A stretch of 64,000 nt of DNA from CBDCCV01 sp965215025 (GTDB lineage Bacteria > Bacteroidota > Rhodothermia > Rhodothermales > Salinibacteraceae): NCBI GenBank assembly GCA_965215025.1, contig CBDCCV010000001.1, forward strand, positions 1,302,001 to 1,366,000, given 5' to 3'. Made by a program: the position numbers and the translations under genes. Below, in pieces: positions 10,141 to 18,418 of this stretch. Position 1 is the stretch's first letter. Every line of letters begins with the position of its first letter. The notes beneath the pieces were generated by a model. The model saw nothing but the letters and a program-made list of their open reading frames with translations, had not been told where the DNA came from and made no database searches.

Positions 10141-11082
10141 ATGCTCAAGCTGGACAGCATCCTGTTCCCAACCGATTTTACCGAGCACGCCGAGCGGGCC
10201 TTCGCTCAGGCGGCGCACCTGGCTGCCCGCCACGGCGCCGACCTCTGCGTGCTCAACGTCGCCGCCCCGCATCAGCAGGAGAACAACCCGATGGACTACC
10301 TGCCGCTGGAGCGGGAGGTGCTTCCGGGGCGAGAGGCCGAGCAGCTTTACCTCGCTCCCGATGCCCAGCACGGCGGCGTGCACGTGCACTACCGGCAGGT
10401 ACGCCGCATCGCGCCCGCGATGGCGATCCTGGAGTATGCCGACGAGCACGACGTCGATCTCATCGTGATGGGCACGCGCGGCCGGCACGGCGTTGAGCGG
10501 TTTCTGAGCGCCAGCGTGGCCGAGGAGGTGGTGCGCCAGGCCAAGTGCCCCACGCTCACCGTCCGCACGGGCGAGGAGGCCGTGCCCGTACGCGCCGTGC
10601 AGCGCGTCCTCGTGCCGCTGGACTTCTCCGCGTCCGCCCGGCTCCAGGTGGCGCACGCCGCCGCGCTGGCCGAAGGGTACGGCGCGCAGGTAGATCTGCT
10701 CCACGTCATCGAGGAGGCCGTTTTCCCGACGGTGTACGGCATCGATCCGGGAACGCCGCCGACGGCCGAGATCGAGGCCCGCTCCGAGGAGGCGCTCCGG
10801 CAGCTGGCCGAGGAGGTGGTCGCCCCCGGCGGCCTGCGCGCCGCGGTCCACGTGCGCACCGGCCACCCGGTCCGAGACATCCTGGCCTTTGCCGATAAGC
10901 AGGAGAGCGACCTGGTCGTGATGGCCACGCACGGACGAACGGGCCTGGAGCGCTTTCTCATAGGCAGCGTGGCCGAGAAGGTCGTCCGCGCGGCCTCCTG
11001 CCCGGTCTTCACCGTGCGCCCCTTCGGCAAGTCGCTCGTTGACCCGGCCGCGCCGGACCCGCTCTCGGAAGAGGGCGGATAA
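10141..11082 (+). CDS. Tandem-domain universal stress protein (second of three)
   Basis: A 313-residue two-domain UspA protein. Domain 1 (LDSILFPTDFTEHAERAF ... MGTRGRHGVERFLSASVAEE) has the canonical glycines but Ala-Ser where Gly-Ser is usual. Domain 2 (VQRVLVPLDFSASARLQ ... ATHGRTGLERFLIGSVAEK) is canonical. The frame is open far upstream, but ATG 10141 aligns with the N-terminus of its two paralogues. The three genes share the PVFTVxxFGKSL end, so they arose by local duplication. Codon use matches the neighbours. Confidence 0.93.
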   Translation: MLKLDSILFPTDFTEHAERAFAQAAHLAARHGADLCVLNVAAPHQQENNPMDYLPLEREVLPGREAEQLYLAPDAQHGGVHVHYRQVRRIAPAMAILEYADEHDVDLIVMGTRGRHGVERFLSASVAEEVVRQAKCPTLTVRTGEEAVPVRAVQRVLVPLDFSASARLQVAHAAALAEGYGAQVDLLHVIEEAVFPTVYGIDPGTPPTAEIEARSEEALRQLAEEVVAPGGLRAAVHVRTGHPVRDILAFADKQESDLVVMATHGRTGLERFLIGSVAEKVVRAASCPVFTVRPFGKSLVDPAAPDPLSEEGG

Positions 11083-11113
11083 CGCCTCGCTTCCCAGCAG
11101 AAGGAAATCCGTC

Positions 11114-12049
11114 ATGTTGCGTATCCAAAAGGTTCTCTTTGCCACAGACTTCTCGGACTCGGCGGAAGCGGCCGCCGCTCATGCGACGCGCCTGGCGCGG
11201 CGCTACGAGGCCGAGCTGCACGTGCTCCACGTGGCGGCGCCTTCGGAGGACGTCTCCGGGCGGCTAAGCGGATTTGAGCGGGCCGTCAGCGAGGCGAGCC
11301 GGTCGGGTGCGCCGGCCGTGGTCGAGGCGCTGGTGACGAGCCGTTCGGCCCCGGCCGGCGTCCTCGACTACGCGCGCGCCCAGGACGCCGATCTCATCGT
11401 GATGGGGACGCGCGGGCAGAGCGGCCTCAGCCGGCTCGTCATGGGCAGCGTGGCCGAGGCCGTCGTGCGGTGCGCGCCCTGCCCGGTGTACACCGTGCGC
11501 CGCACGTCTGCGTCAGAAGAGAAAGACGCGCTGGAGCCGGCCTCCCCCCCGGGCGAAAGCCGGCCAGCCATCCGGCGCATCTTGGCGCCGGTGGACTTTT
11601 CCGCGTCGTCGCAACTCTCGGCCGTCTACGCGCGCGAGCTGGCCGCGCTCTACGACGCGCACGTCGATCTGCTCTACGTCACCTCGCAGCCCGACTTTGC
11701 GATGGGTCCCGCGGCTGACGTCGAGCCGACCGGACTGAGCCGCCGGGCGCGCGAGCAAAAGCGCCTCGAAGCCCTAAAGGCGGAGGCCGGCTTGCAAGCG
11801 GACGTTCACGTGGCGTATAGTTATCCGCAGGGGGGCATCCTGGACTTCGCCAGGAGCCACGGCACGGACCTCATCGTCATCCCGACGCACGGGCGAACGG
11901 GCTTGAAGCGCTTTCTGATGGGCAGCGTGGCGGAGGGTGTCATCCGCCAGGCGCCCTGCCCGGTCTTTACGGTGAAGAGCTTTGGGAAGTCGCTTCTTCC
12001 AAAGGAGCGCCGGGCGGAGAACGAGCGCCGGGCGGCCTCGCAGCCGTAA
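11114..12049 (+). CDS. Tandem-domain universal stress protein (third of three)
   Basis: A 311-residue two-domain UspA protein from ATG 11114, preceded by AAGGAAAT. Domain 1 (IQKVLFATDFSDSAEAA ... MGTRGQSGLSRLVMGSVAEA) and domain 2 (IRRILAPVDFSASSQL ... PTHGRTGLKRFLMGSVAEG) both keep the ATP-binding glycines. A Glu/Pro-rich linker of about 20 residues joins them. The C-terminal FGKSLLPKERRAENERR tail is basic. It is followed 50 bp later by the TreT-like gene, which suggests that stress proteins and compatible-solute synthesis are expressed together. Confidence 0.93.
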   Translation: MLRIQKVLFATDFSDSAEAAAAHATRLARRYEAELHVLHVAAPSEDVSGRLSGFERAVSEASRSGAPAVVEALVTSRSAPAGVLDYARAQDADLIVMGTRGQSGLSRLVMGSVAEAVVRCAPCPVYTVRRTSASEEKDALEPASPPGESRPAIRRILAPVDFSASSQLSAVYARELAALYDAHVDLLYVTSQPDFAMGPAADVEPTGLSRRAREQKRLEALKAEAGLQADVHVAYSYPQGGILDFARSHGTDLIVIPTHGRTGLKRFLMGSVAEGVIRQAPCPVFTVKSFGKSLLPKERRAENERRAASQP

Positions 12050-12099
12050 GGGGGCACGGGGAGTTGTCCATCACCAGCGCAGAACCCACGGCGGGATCT

Positions 12100-13587
12100 A
12101 TGATCGAAGTCATCGACGTTTGGGAGCCGGTCACGCTGGACGACTACGCGGCGTACACGCGCCTTACGCACGCGGCGCAGGACCTCCGCCGCGCGGCAGA
12201 AGCCACGGACGCCCGGCTGGAGGACCGCACCGTGTGGATGGTCAACTCGACGGCGCAGGGCGGGGGCGTGGCCGAGATGCTGCCGAAGGTCGTCTCGCTC
12301 ATGCGCGAGGTTGGCGTACAGACGGAGTGGGCCGTCATCCATCCCAAAGAGCAGCGCTTCTTTGATCTGACCAAGCGCATTCACAACCTGCTCCACGGTA
12401 GCGGGGACCCGCACCTGACGGCCGACGACCGGGCGCTCTACGAGTCGGTCAGCCAGGAGCTGGCTGAGGCCTTCCGCAGGCGGATCGGGCCGGACGACCT
12501 GCTCGTCATCCACGACCCGCAGCCGCTGGGGATGGGGGCTTTGCTAAAGGCCTCGACGGGCGTGCCTGCCCTGTGGCGCTGCCACGTCGGGCTGGACCGC
12601 CAGACGCCGGCCACGCGGGCCGTCTGGAGCTTCCTCCGGCCCTGGGCCGAGCGCTACGACCGCGCCGTGTTCTCCCTGCCGGAGTACGCGCCGGGCTTTC
12701 TCAGGGCGCGCGCCGCGATCATCCCGCCCGGCATCGACCCGCTGAGCCACAAAAACCGCGAGCTGCCCACGCACAAGTTCACCGGCATCCTCCAGAACGC
12801 CGCGCTCGTGCCGTCCCTGCTCCCCGTCCTGACGCCGCCCTTCACCACGCCGGCGCTGCGCCTGCAACGCGACGGCTCCTTCGCGCCGGCGACGCAGCCG
12901 CAAGACCTCGGCCTCTTGTTCCAACCCACCGTCACCCAGGTCTCGCGCTGGGACGTGTTGAAGGGGTTTGCGCCGCTGCTCCGGGGCTTCGCTTTTCTAA
13001 AGCGGCACCGGGCGGCCTTCGCGCGCGAAGGCTCCGGCCTGCATCGGCGGCGCCTGGACCTGGTGCGCCTGGTGCTGGCCGGCCCCGACCCCTCGGCCGT
13101 CCAGGACGACCCGGAGGGGCAGGCCACGTTTGCCGACCTCAGCCGCCAGTGGCGCGCGCTCGGCGCCGGCGTGCAGCAGGACATCGCCATCCTCACGCTT
13201 CCCATGCAGTCGCGCAAGGTCAACGCCCTGATGGTCAACGCGCTCCAGCGCTGCTCCACCATCGTCGTGCAGAACTCCCTGCGCGAGGGGTTCGGGCTGA
13301 CGGCCACGGAGGCCATGTGGAAGGCGCTTCCGGTGCTGGGCACCCAGGCCGCGGGCCTGCGCGCGCAGATCGAAGATGGCGTGCACGGGCGGCTTCTCGA
13401 AGACGCCAGAGATCCGGAGGAGATCGCCCGCACGCTCAACGAGATGCTCGGCAGCAAGCGCAAGGAGGTGTGGGCGCGCAACGGGCAGCGCCGCGTGGCC
13501 GAGCAGTTCCTGGTGCTCTCCCAGGTTAAGCGCTGGGTGCAAGTGCTGGACGACCTCGGCCAGCACGCTCCGCCCGCCCCGGCCTAA
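12100..13587 (+). CDS. treT: TreT-like trehalose synthase (GT4 glycosyltransferase)
   Basis: A 495-residue GT4 enzyme. It aligns in order with archaeal TreT, which makes trehalose from NDP-glucose and glucose: NSTAQGGGVAEMLPKVVSLM, LVIHDPQPLGM, LWRCHVGLD, IIPPGIDPLSHKNREL, VTQVSRWDVLKGF and the nucleotide-sugar site SLREGFGLTATEAMWKALP (E-x7-E). Between the PPGIDPLS motif and the VTQVSRWD motif there is an extra stretch of roughly 50 residues not in typical TreT, so the acceptor may differ. A TTG at 12064 would add 12 residues; ATG 12100 is preferred. It is followed 33 bp later by the ATP-grasp gene. Confidence 0.85.
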   Translation: MIEVIDVWEPVTLDDYAAYTRLTHAAQDLRRAAEATDARLEDRTVWMVNSTAQGGGVAEMLPKVVSLMREVGVQTEWAVIHPKEQRFFDLTKRIHNLLHGSGDPHLTADDRALYESVSQELAEAFRRRIGPDDLLVIHDPQPLGMGALLKASTGVPALWRCHVGLDRQTPATRAVWSFLRPWAERYDRAVFSLPEYAPGFLRARAAIIPPGIDPLSHKNRELPTHKFTGILQNAALVPSLLPVLTPPFTTPALRLQRDGSFAPATQPQDLGLLFQPTVTQVSRWDVLKGFAPLLRGFAFLKRHRAAFAREGSGLHRRRLDLVRLVLAGPDPSAVQDDPEGQATFADLSRQWRALGAGVQQDIAILTLPMQSRKVNALMVNALQRCSTIVVQNSLREGFGLTATEAMWKALPVLGTQAAGLRAQIEDGVHGRLLEDARDPEEIARTLNEMLGSKRKEVWARNGQRRVAEQFLVLSQVKRWVQVLDDLGQHAPPAPA

Positions 13588-13620
13588 GCGCGGAGGCCGG
13601 CGGTTATACCCGTGACACCC

Positions 13621-15192
13621 ATGAGCGAACGCGAACCAAGCATGACCGATCTGAAGGAGGGGCAAGCGCGTTTCGATGCGCTGCAGCGCGAGCTGGCTCG
13701 CCAGTTTGACGAGGTTTTCCCCGATGCGCGAAAGCCGCGCGTTGTGGTCGTCGTGCCCAGCCTCACGCTCGACGCCGGGGAGCTGGCCAAGATCGCCGGC
13801 GTGCACCACTACGAGGAGCGGATGCTCTGCCTGCTCATGCTCTTGCGGATGCCGGGCACGCAGGTCATCTACCTCACCAGCCAGCCGGTCCACCCAACGG
13901 TCATCGATTACTACCTGCACCTCCTGCCGGGCGTCCCGGTAAGCCACGCGCGGCGCCGGCTCACGATGCTGAGCTGCCACGACGCCTCGCCCCGGCCCCT
14001 GACGGAGAAGATCCTGGAGCGCCCCCGGCTGCTGCGGCGCCTGCGCGAGGCCTTTGCGGGCGGCGTGAACGCGCACATGACCTGCTTTAACGCCACGGCG
14101 CTCGAGCGCCGGCTCGCGCTCGAGCTGGGCCTGCCGCTCTACGCGCCGGACCCGGCCCTGGCGCACCTGGGCACCAAGAGCGGCAGCCGCGACGTCTTCC
14201 GCAAGGCCGGCATCGCCATGCCTGACGGGTTCGAGCACCTGCGCGACGAGGACGACATCGTCGAGGCGCTGGCCGCGCTCAAGCGCCGCCATCCCGCGCT
14301 GCGCCGCGCCGTGGTCAAGCTCAACGAGGGGTTCTCCGGCGAGGGCAACGCGCTGTTCACGTACGAAGGCGCTCCAGAAACGGGCGGCGGCCTGGAAGCC
14401 TGGGTCCGCACGGTGCTGCCGGAGCGCCTGCGGTTCGAAGCGGCGGGGGAGACGTGGCCGCGCTTCCGCGCCAAGTTCGAGGAGATGGAAGGCATCGTGG
14501 AATGCTTCGTCGAGGGGGCCGAGAAGCGCTCGCCTTCGGCGCAGTGCCGCGTCAACCCGCGCGGCGAGGCGGGGGCAATCTCGACGCACGACCAGGTGCT
14601 CGGCGGGCCGTCCGGGCAGGTCTTCCAGGGCGCCACGTTCCCGGCCGACGCGGGCTACCGCCTGGCCATCCAAGAGGCGGGCCTGAAGGTGGCCAAGGTG
14701 CTCCAGGAGCGGGGCGTGATCGGGCGCTTCGGCATCGACTTCATCTCCGTCAAGGAAGGTGACACGTGGGCGCACTACGCCATCGAGATCAACCTGCGCA
14801 AGGGCGGCACCACGCATCCGTTCCTGATGCTCGACTTCCTCATCGACGGGGCGTACGACGCGGCCACGGGGTGCTACCGCACGCCGGCGGGGCAGGCGCG
14901 CTTCTACTACGCCTCGGACAACCTGCGCAGCGAGGCGTACCAGGGCTGGACGGCGGAGGACCTCATCGACATCGCCGTGCAGCACGGCCTGCACTTCCAC
15001 GGCACCACGCTGCAGGGCGTCGTCTTCCACCTCATCGGCGCGCTCTCGGAGTTCGGCAAGCTCGGCGTCGTCTGCGTAGGCGACAGCCCCGAGCGCGCGC
15101 AGGAGCTGTACCGCGAGACGGTGACGGTGCTGGACGAAGAGGCGCGGGCGGAGGGGGCGGCGTCCGGCGCGCGACGTGACATCAAAGCGTGA
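13621..15192 (+). CDS. ATP-grasp carboxylate-amine ligase (peptide ligase PGM1-related)
   Basis: A 523-residue soluble protein. An N-terminal Rossmann-like part (RVVVVVPSLTLDAGELAKIA, YEERMLCLLMLLRMPGTQVIYLTS written here in two pieces) leads to an ATP-grasp domain: GTKSGSRDVFRKAGIAMP (glycine-rich entry), RAVVKLNEGFSGEGN (ATP-loop Lys), VECFVEGAEK, and IEINLRKGGTTHPF with metal-binding Glu and Asn near the end. The layout is that of proteins called peptide ligase PGM1-related. Substrates are not known here. It directly follows the TreT-like gene, so it may ligate an amino acid or peptide to, or work beside, a sugar product. GTG 13612 is an alternative start. Confidence 0.75.
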   Translation: MSEREPSMTDLKEGQARFDALQRELARQFDEVFPDARKPRVVVVVPSLTLDAGELAKIAGVHHYEERMLCLLMLLRMPGTQVIYLTSQPVHPTVIDYYLHLLPGVPVSHARRRLTMLSCHDASPRPLTEKILERPRLLRRLREAFAGGVNAHMTCFNATALERRLALELGLPLYAPDPALAHLGTKSGSRDVFRKAGIAMPDGFEHLRDEDDIVEALAALKRRHPALRRAVVKLNEGFSGEGNALFTYEGAPETGGGLEAWVRTVLPERLRFEAAGETWPRFRAKFEEMEGIVECFVEGAEKRSPSAQCRVNPRGEAGAISTHDQVLGGPSGQVFQGATFPADAGYRLAIQEAGLKVAKVLQERGVIGRFGIDFISVKEGDTWAHYAIEINLRKGGTTHPFLMLDFLIDGAYDAATGCYRTPAGQARFYYASDNLRSEAYQGWTAEDLIDIAVQHGLHFHGTTLQGVVFHLIGALSEFGKLGVVCVGDSPERAQELYRETVTVLDEEARAEGAASGARRDIKA

Positions 15193-15249
15193 ACAGGCCG
15201 TGTCGAAACGCAAACAGGCCGATGGTTAGGCAGCGGCGTGCTGCTTACG

Positions 15250-15435
15250 GTACTCGGTAGTGGGTAGGTGGTAAGTGATCGTCCACCTCGGCGTTCCTGC
15301 TCTGTCATTTCGAGCGAAGCTGAGAAATCCGGCCGGGCGAAAGCGTCGCCTTCAGCGCAGATCCCTCCACGCGCTCCGCTCGGTCGAGATGACCCGCTCC
15401 CTCTTCACTTATCGTTTGACCACTACCCGGTACTC
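15250..15435. repeat. Stuttered quasi-palindrome enclosing another repeat
   Basis: The left arm is built of GGTAGTGGGTAGGTGGTAAG words (15250-15279) and the right arm is its imperfect complement, ACTTATCG, then TTGACCACTACCCGGTACTC (15407-15434). Between the arms lies a separate TGTCAT-type element. The 445-bp gap 15193-15637 holds only this composite plus about 200 bp in which I see no gene. Confidence 0.6.
15303..15393. repeat. Dispersed element with TGTCAT...GATGAC ends
   Basis: It begins TGTCATTTCGAGCGAAGCTG and ends CGCTCGGTCGAGATGACCCG, so the ends form an imperfect inverted repeat. It is related to the elements at 16156, 27446 and 53202. Confidence 0.6.
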
Positions 15436-15637
15436 ATCGCGCTGCGGCGCCTTCTCCTGCCGGGGCGTCCGGAACCTCGCCCGGCCCGAAAGGGTGCGCA
15501 CTGCCGAAAAGCGCAACCCGCACGCTCACGCACTGAGGGTTCAGCCGGCAGGGCGTGGGCTTCGTTTTTCGCGTCTCTGCGCGCGCCGCGTGCCGGGATG
15601 CATCCGTTCGCTCTCCCAAGACGTCCCTTCATCTTCC

Positions 15638-16129
15638 ATGTACAGAACCGTTCTGCGTCTATGGCTGTGCGCGGCGCTGCTTGCGCTCACAGGATGCGCT
15701 GCTACGGGTGTCGGCGGCGAAAATCTTCCCGAGACGCCCCCGCAGCCCACGCCCATGAAGGCGGCCAACCGCGTGATCGTGCGCACCACGGATGCGCCTT
15801 CGGCGGCGTTTGACCGCGCGGCCACGCTTGTGGGGCGCACGTTCCTCATCGAAACCGAGGACCGGGCCGGCGGACGCCTCGTCACGGATTGGAAGGACGT
15901 AGAGGGGCGGGCGATGCGCGTGGCGGTCCAGGTCGAGGCCGTGCCCAAGACGTTCGAGTCGGCAGAGCAGACGCGGCTCGTGTTCACCGGCGAGACCAAA
16001 GCGATGGGGCAGACGCGCCCGGTGCGCCACGAAGGCGAGGACAAGGAGGTCATCCGCGGGCGCTTCAGCACGCTGGACGCGCTCGCACGCGCGTATCCGA
16101 GGGGCCGCGTGCTGTACGCGCGGCAGTAA
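15638..16129 (+). CDS. Putative lipoprotein of unknown function
   Basis: A 163-residue protein. ATG 15638 is chosen because it gives a lipoprotein signal peptide: a basic start, a hydrophobic core (LRLWLCAALLALTG) and a lipobox ending in Cys at residue 21. The mature part has no recognised domain; it is mostly predicted beta (VIVRTTDAPSAAFDRAATLV, RLVFTGETKAMGQTRPVRH). The frame is open upstream through intergenic repeats, which are not coding. It is probably anchored in the outer membrane or inner membrane facing the periplasm. There is no clear operon partner. Confidence 0.75.
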   Translation: MYRTVLRLWLCAALLALTGCAATGVGGENLPETPPQPTPMKAANRVIVRTTDAPSAAFDRAATLVGRTFLIETEDRAGGRLVTDWKDVEGRAMRVAVQVEAVPKTFESAEQTRLVFTGETKAMGQTRPVRHEGEDKEVIRGRFSTLDALARAYPRGRVLYARQ

Positions 16130-16155
16130 TGCCAAGTCCGAATGCCTGCTTGCGT

Positions 16156-16356
16156 TCTGGCTTGTCCTCCCGACCGGAGCGCAGCGCCCTGAACGTAGTG
16201 AAGAAGTGCTCTTGGGGTGCGAAGCGGAGGGATCTGGGATGCTCAGAGCGCTCCGCCAGAGGGGGACCTCTCCACCCGCTTCGTTCCCCGCCCCGGTGCC
16301 CCCGCTGAGCGGGGTGAACTCTGGTGAACTCGGGCGGGACAGGCTCTCGGAATGAC
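16156..16356. repeat. Complex dispersed element, about 200 bp
   Basis: This fills most of the 307-bp gap between the lipoprotein and DUF2520 genes. It contains several family words: CCTGAACGTAGTGAAG, GAAGCGGAGGGATCTGGGAT, CGCTTCGTTCCCCGC, GCCCCCGCTGAGCGGGGTGA and a terminal TCTCGGAATGACAAC. It looks like nested or fused copies. Confidence 0.55.
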
Positions 16357-16436
16357 AACCGTATAACCGGACCTGTATCAAACGCGCCGTTCTCGCTGCG
16401 AACACCGCCCCTCCTGAGCATCCACGAGCAGAGCTT

Positions 16437-17339
16437 ATGGCATCGCTTGACGCGCGTTGGGCCGGCGGCGTGGCTGTGATCGGCGCGGGGGCCGTGGCGT
16501 CGGCGTTGGGGCGGCGGCTGGTGGCGCGCGGCTACGCCGTCCGGGCCGTGCTGAGCCGGCGCGCTGGCCCCGCCCGCGCGCTGGCCGCCCGCCTCTCGGC
16601 GCCGGTGGCCTCCGCCCGCCTGCGCGACCTGCCGCCCGAAGCCCGCCTCGTCCTCTGCTGCGTCCCCGACGACGCCCTGCCCGAGGTGGCCGAGGGGCTG
16701 GCGGCGCTCCCGCACGAGTGGCCGGCGTGCATCGCGCTTCACACCTCGGGCGTGCGGCCCGCTGCCGCCCTGGCCCCGCTCTCCGAGCGCGGCGCCGCCG
16801 TGCTGAGCTTCCATCCCGTGCAGACCATCACCGCAGAGACGCCGCCGGAAGCGCTCAACGGCATCTACATCGGCCTCGAAGGCGACGAGGAGGCCGTGGC
16901 CGCCGGCCAGCGTATGGCTGCCGACCTCGGCGCGCACGCCCTGGTGCTCTCCGCCGAAGCCAAGCCGCGCTACCACCTCGCCGCCGTGCTGGCCTCGAAT
17001 GCCATGGTCACCGTCGCCGCGCTGGCGCTCGAAACGCTCGCCTCCACAGGCGTCGAGCGCGGCACGGCGGCGGCAGTGCTCGGGCCGCTCCTCCGCAGCA
17101 CCGGCGAAAACCTCGCAGCGGGCCTGCCCGAGGAGGTGCTCACCGGCCCCATCGCGCGCGGCGACGTGGGCACGGTGCGCGAGCACACCGCCGCCGTCAG
17201 GGCGCATTTGCCCCACCTCGCTCCCGTTTACGCGGCCCTCGCCGCCGAGACGGTCCGCGTAGCCGTGCATGGCGGCGGCCTCGATGCCGAAACCGCCGAT
17301 GCCATCCTTGAGGCGTTGCAGGACGTTCTTGACCTATAA
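16437..17339 (+). CDS. DUF2520/Rossmann-like dehydrogenase-type protein
   Basis: A 300-residue protein with an N-terminal NAD(P)-binding Rossmann fold (VAVIGAGAVASALGRRLVAR), the CCVPDDALPEVAEGLA strand-helix, SFHPVQTI about residue 123, and a C-terminal helical domain with LTGPIARGDVGTVREH. This is the arrangement of the F420-oxidoreductase-like plus DUF2520 family, related to ketopantoate reductase/6PGDH-type enzymes. The substrate is unknown. It starts with ATG and ends 218 bp before the next gene. Confidence 0.82.
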   Translation: MASLDARWAGGVAVIGAGAVASALGRRLVARGYAVRAVLSRRAGPARALAARLSAPVASARLRDLPPEARLVLCCVPDDALPEVAEGLAALPHEWPACIALHTSGVRPAAALAPLSERGAAVLSFHPVQTITAETPPEALNGIYIGLEGDEEAVAAGQRMAADLGAHALVLSAEAKPRYHLAAVLASNAMVTVAALALETLASTGVERGTAAAVLGPLLRSTGENLAAGLPEEVLTGPIARGDVGTVREHTAAVRAHLPHLAPVYAALAAETVRVAVHGGGLDAETADAILEALQDVLDL

Positions 17340-17557
17340 GAAAACGCCGCCTAAATAAGTTAAAAAAAGAGAAAAAAGTTCCATTTTGAAATGCATCGCA
17401 AGAAGAAAGTACGCGGATCAAGGGAGCAGGGCGCTCGTTAAGGCCCCCGCTATTGCGAAAAAGCACGGAGGGGCGCCGCTCTCACCAAAGGCACGGCATT
17501 CGCACAAGCCCCTTCTGAACATGCCGCAATAGGTGTTTTTACAGCAACGACGCAAGC

Positions 17558-18160
17558 ATGACTATCGCCGATTTCACAGCAGGCCGGTTCGGTACCGCAC
17601 GCCACTCCCGCACGGATTACAAGCGGAAGCTGGCGCGCAAAACCGCCACGCTTCCGAAGGGAGCCGGCGCCGCCTCCTCTGCCTCAGACGAAGAGCCGCT
17701 CTGCGCGGCGCGTGTCCGTGCTTTGGCCGGGCAGCACGACGCCGAGCGGGTGGTCTTCCAGTCCGTGGCGGTGACGGCGCTCCGGCTCATCGAGCGGGTG
17801 CGGTGCCGCACGGCGCAGGCCGCCGAGGCGGCCCTCTCGCTCGGGCAGCAGGACAAGCTTCACAGCATGGAAGACACCCTCGTAGCCACCGCCGACGCGC
17901 TTCAGAGCGCCCTCAGCACCCAGGGCGCACAGATGCTCAACCTCTGCGGCGAGGAGGAAGAAAACGCCGACGAAACCTCGTGGTGGTTCGCCCTGACCGA
18001 AGCCATCGAGGCGCTCGAAGAAAGCGCGCAGCAGATGGACGCCCTCGCCGACGGGCAGCCCAAAGGCAGCGTCGCCGCCGACCTGAGTCGCCTCGTGGGC
18101 GACCTCCTCCGCCGCCAGCACACCGACCTCCTCGTCGAGGCGGATCAGTGGATTGACTGA
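17558..18160 (+). CDS. Hypothetical protein
   Basis: A 200-residue soluble protein with a basic N-terminal third and an acidic helical remainder (QAAEAALSLGQQDKLHSMED, then EEEENADETSWWFALTEAIE). I do not recognise a domain, signal peptide or membrane segment. Codon use matches the other genes, and the frame is preserved over 600 bp, which supports it being real. An overlapping frame at 17533 is rejected as low-complexity shadow. The 218-bp gap upstream is AT-rich (TTAAAAAAAGAGAAAAAAG) and could hold the promoter. Confidence 0.6.
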   Translation: MTIADFTAGRFGTARHSRTDYKRKLARKTATLPKGAGAASSASDEEPLCAARVRALAGQHDAERVVFQSVAVTALRLIERVRCRTAQAAEAALSLGQQDKLHSMEDTLVATADALQSALSTQGAQMLNLCGEEEENADETSWWFALTEAIEALEESAQQMDALADGQPKGSVAADLSRLVGDLLRRQHTDLLVEADQWID

Positions 18161-18179
18161 CGCAGCCTCGCGGCTTGGC

Positions 18180-18207
18180 GTAGGGGCGCATTGCGGTACG
18201 CCCCTAC
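18180..18207. repeat. 28-bp palindrome with GTAGGGGCG arms (copy 1)
   Basis: Arms GTAGGGGCG and CGCCCCTAC are perfect; the 10-base core CATTGCGGTA is only partly symmetric. It lies between the hypothetical gene and lysS and belongs to the same family as the sites at 21501, 32988, 41031, 43597 and 48266. Confidence 0.8.
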
Positions 18208-18418
18208 CACCGGGCAACGCAAGAAGCAACCGGCAAGACGCTGCGAAGACCGTCTGCGTCGCGCGGCAGGGCGGAACGGGCTTTTCGGCAAACGCATTTC
18301 AAGGGTAGCGAGAGGCGTGGCGCGTCGGCCGCGTCTCTTTCTTTTTGCCCCGTGCCGCCCGCTCGGTCGTCTTGCGGCGGCCGGTTCTCTGCAAGCCCAC
18401 CCAGCCTTTTCTCACGCC

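Noticed and set aside
12997..15213. 738-residue minus-strand open frame
   Set aside because: Antisense to the TreT-like and ATP-grasp genes, which show clear family motifs.
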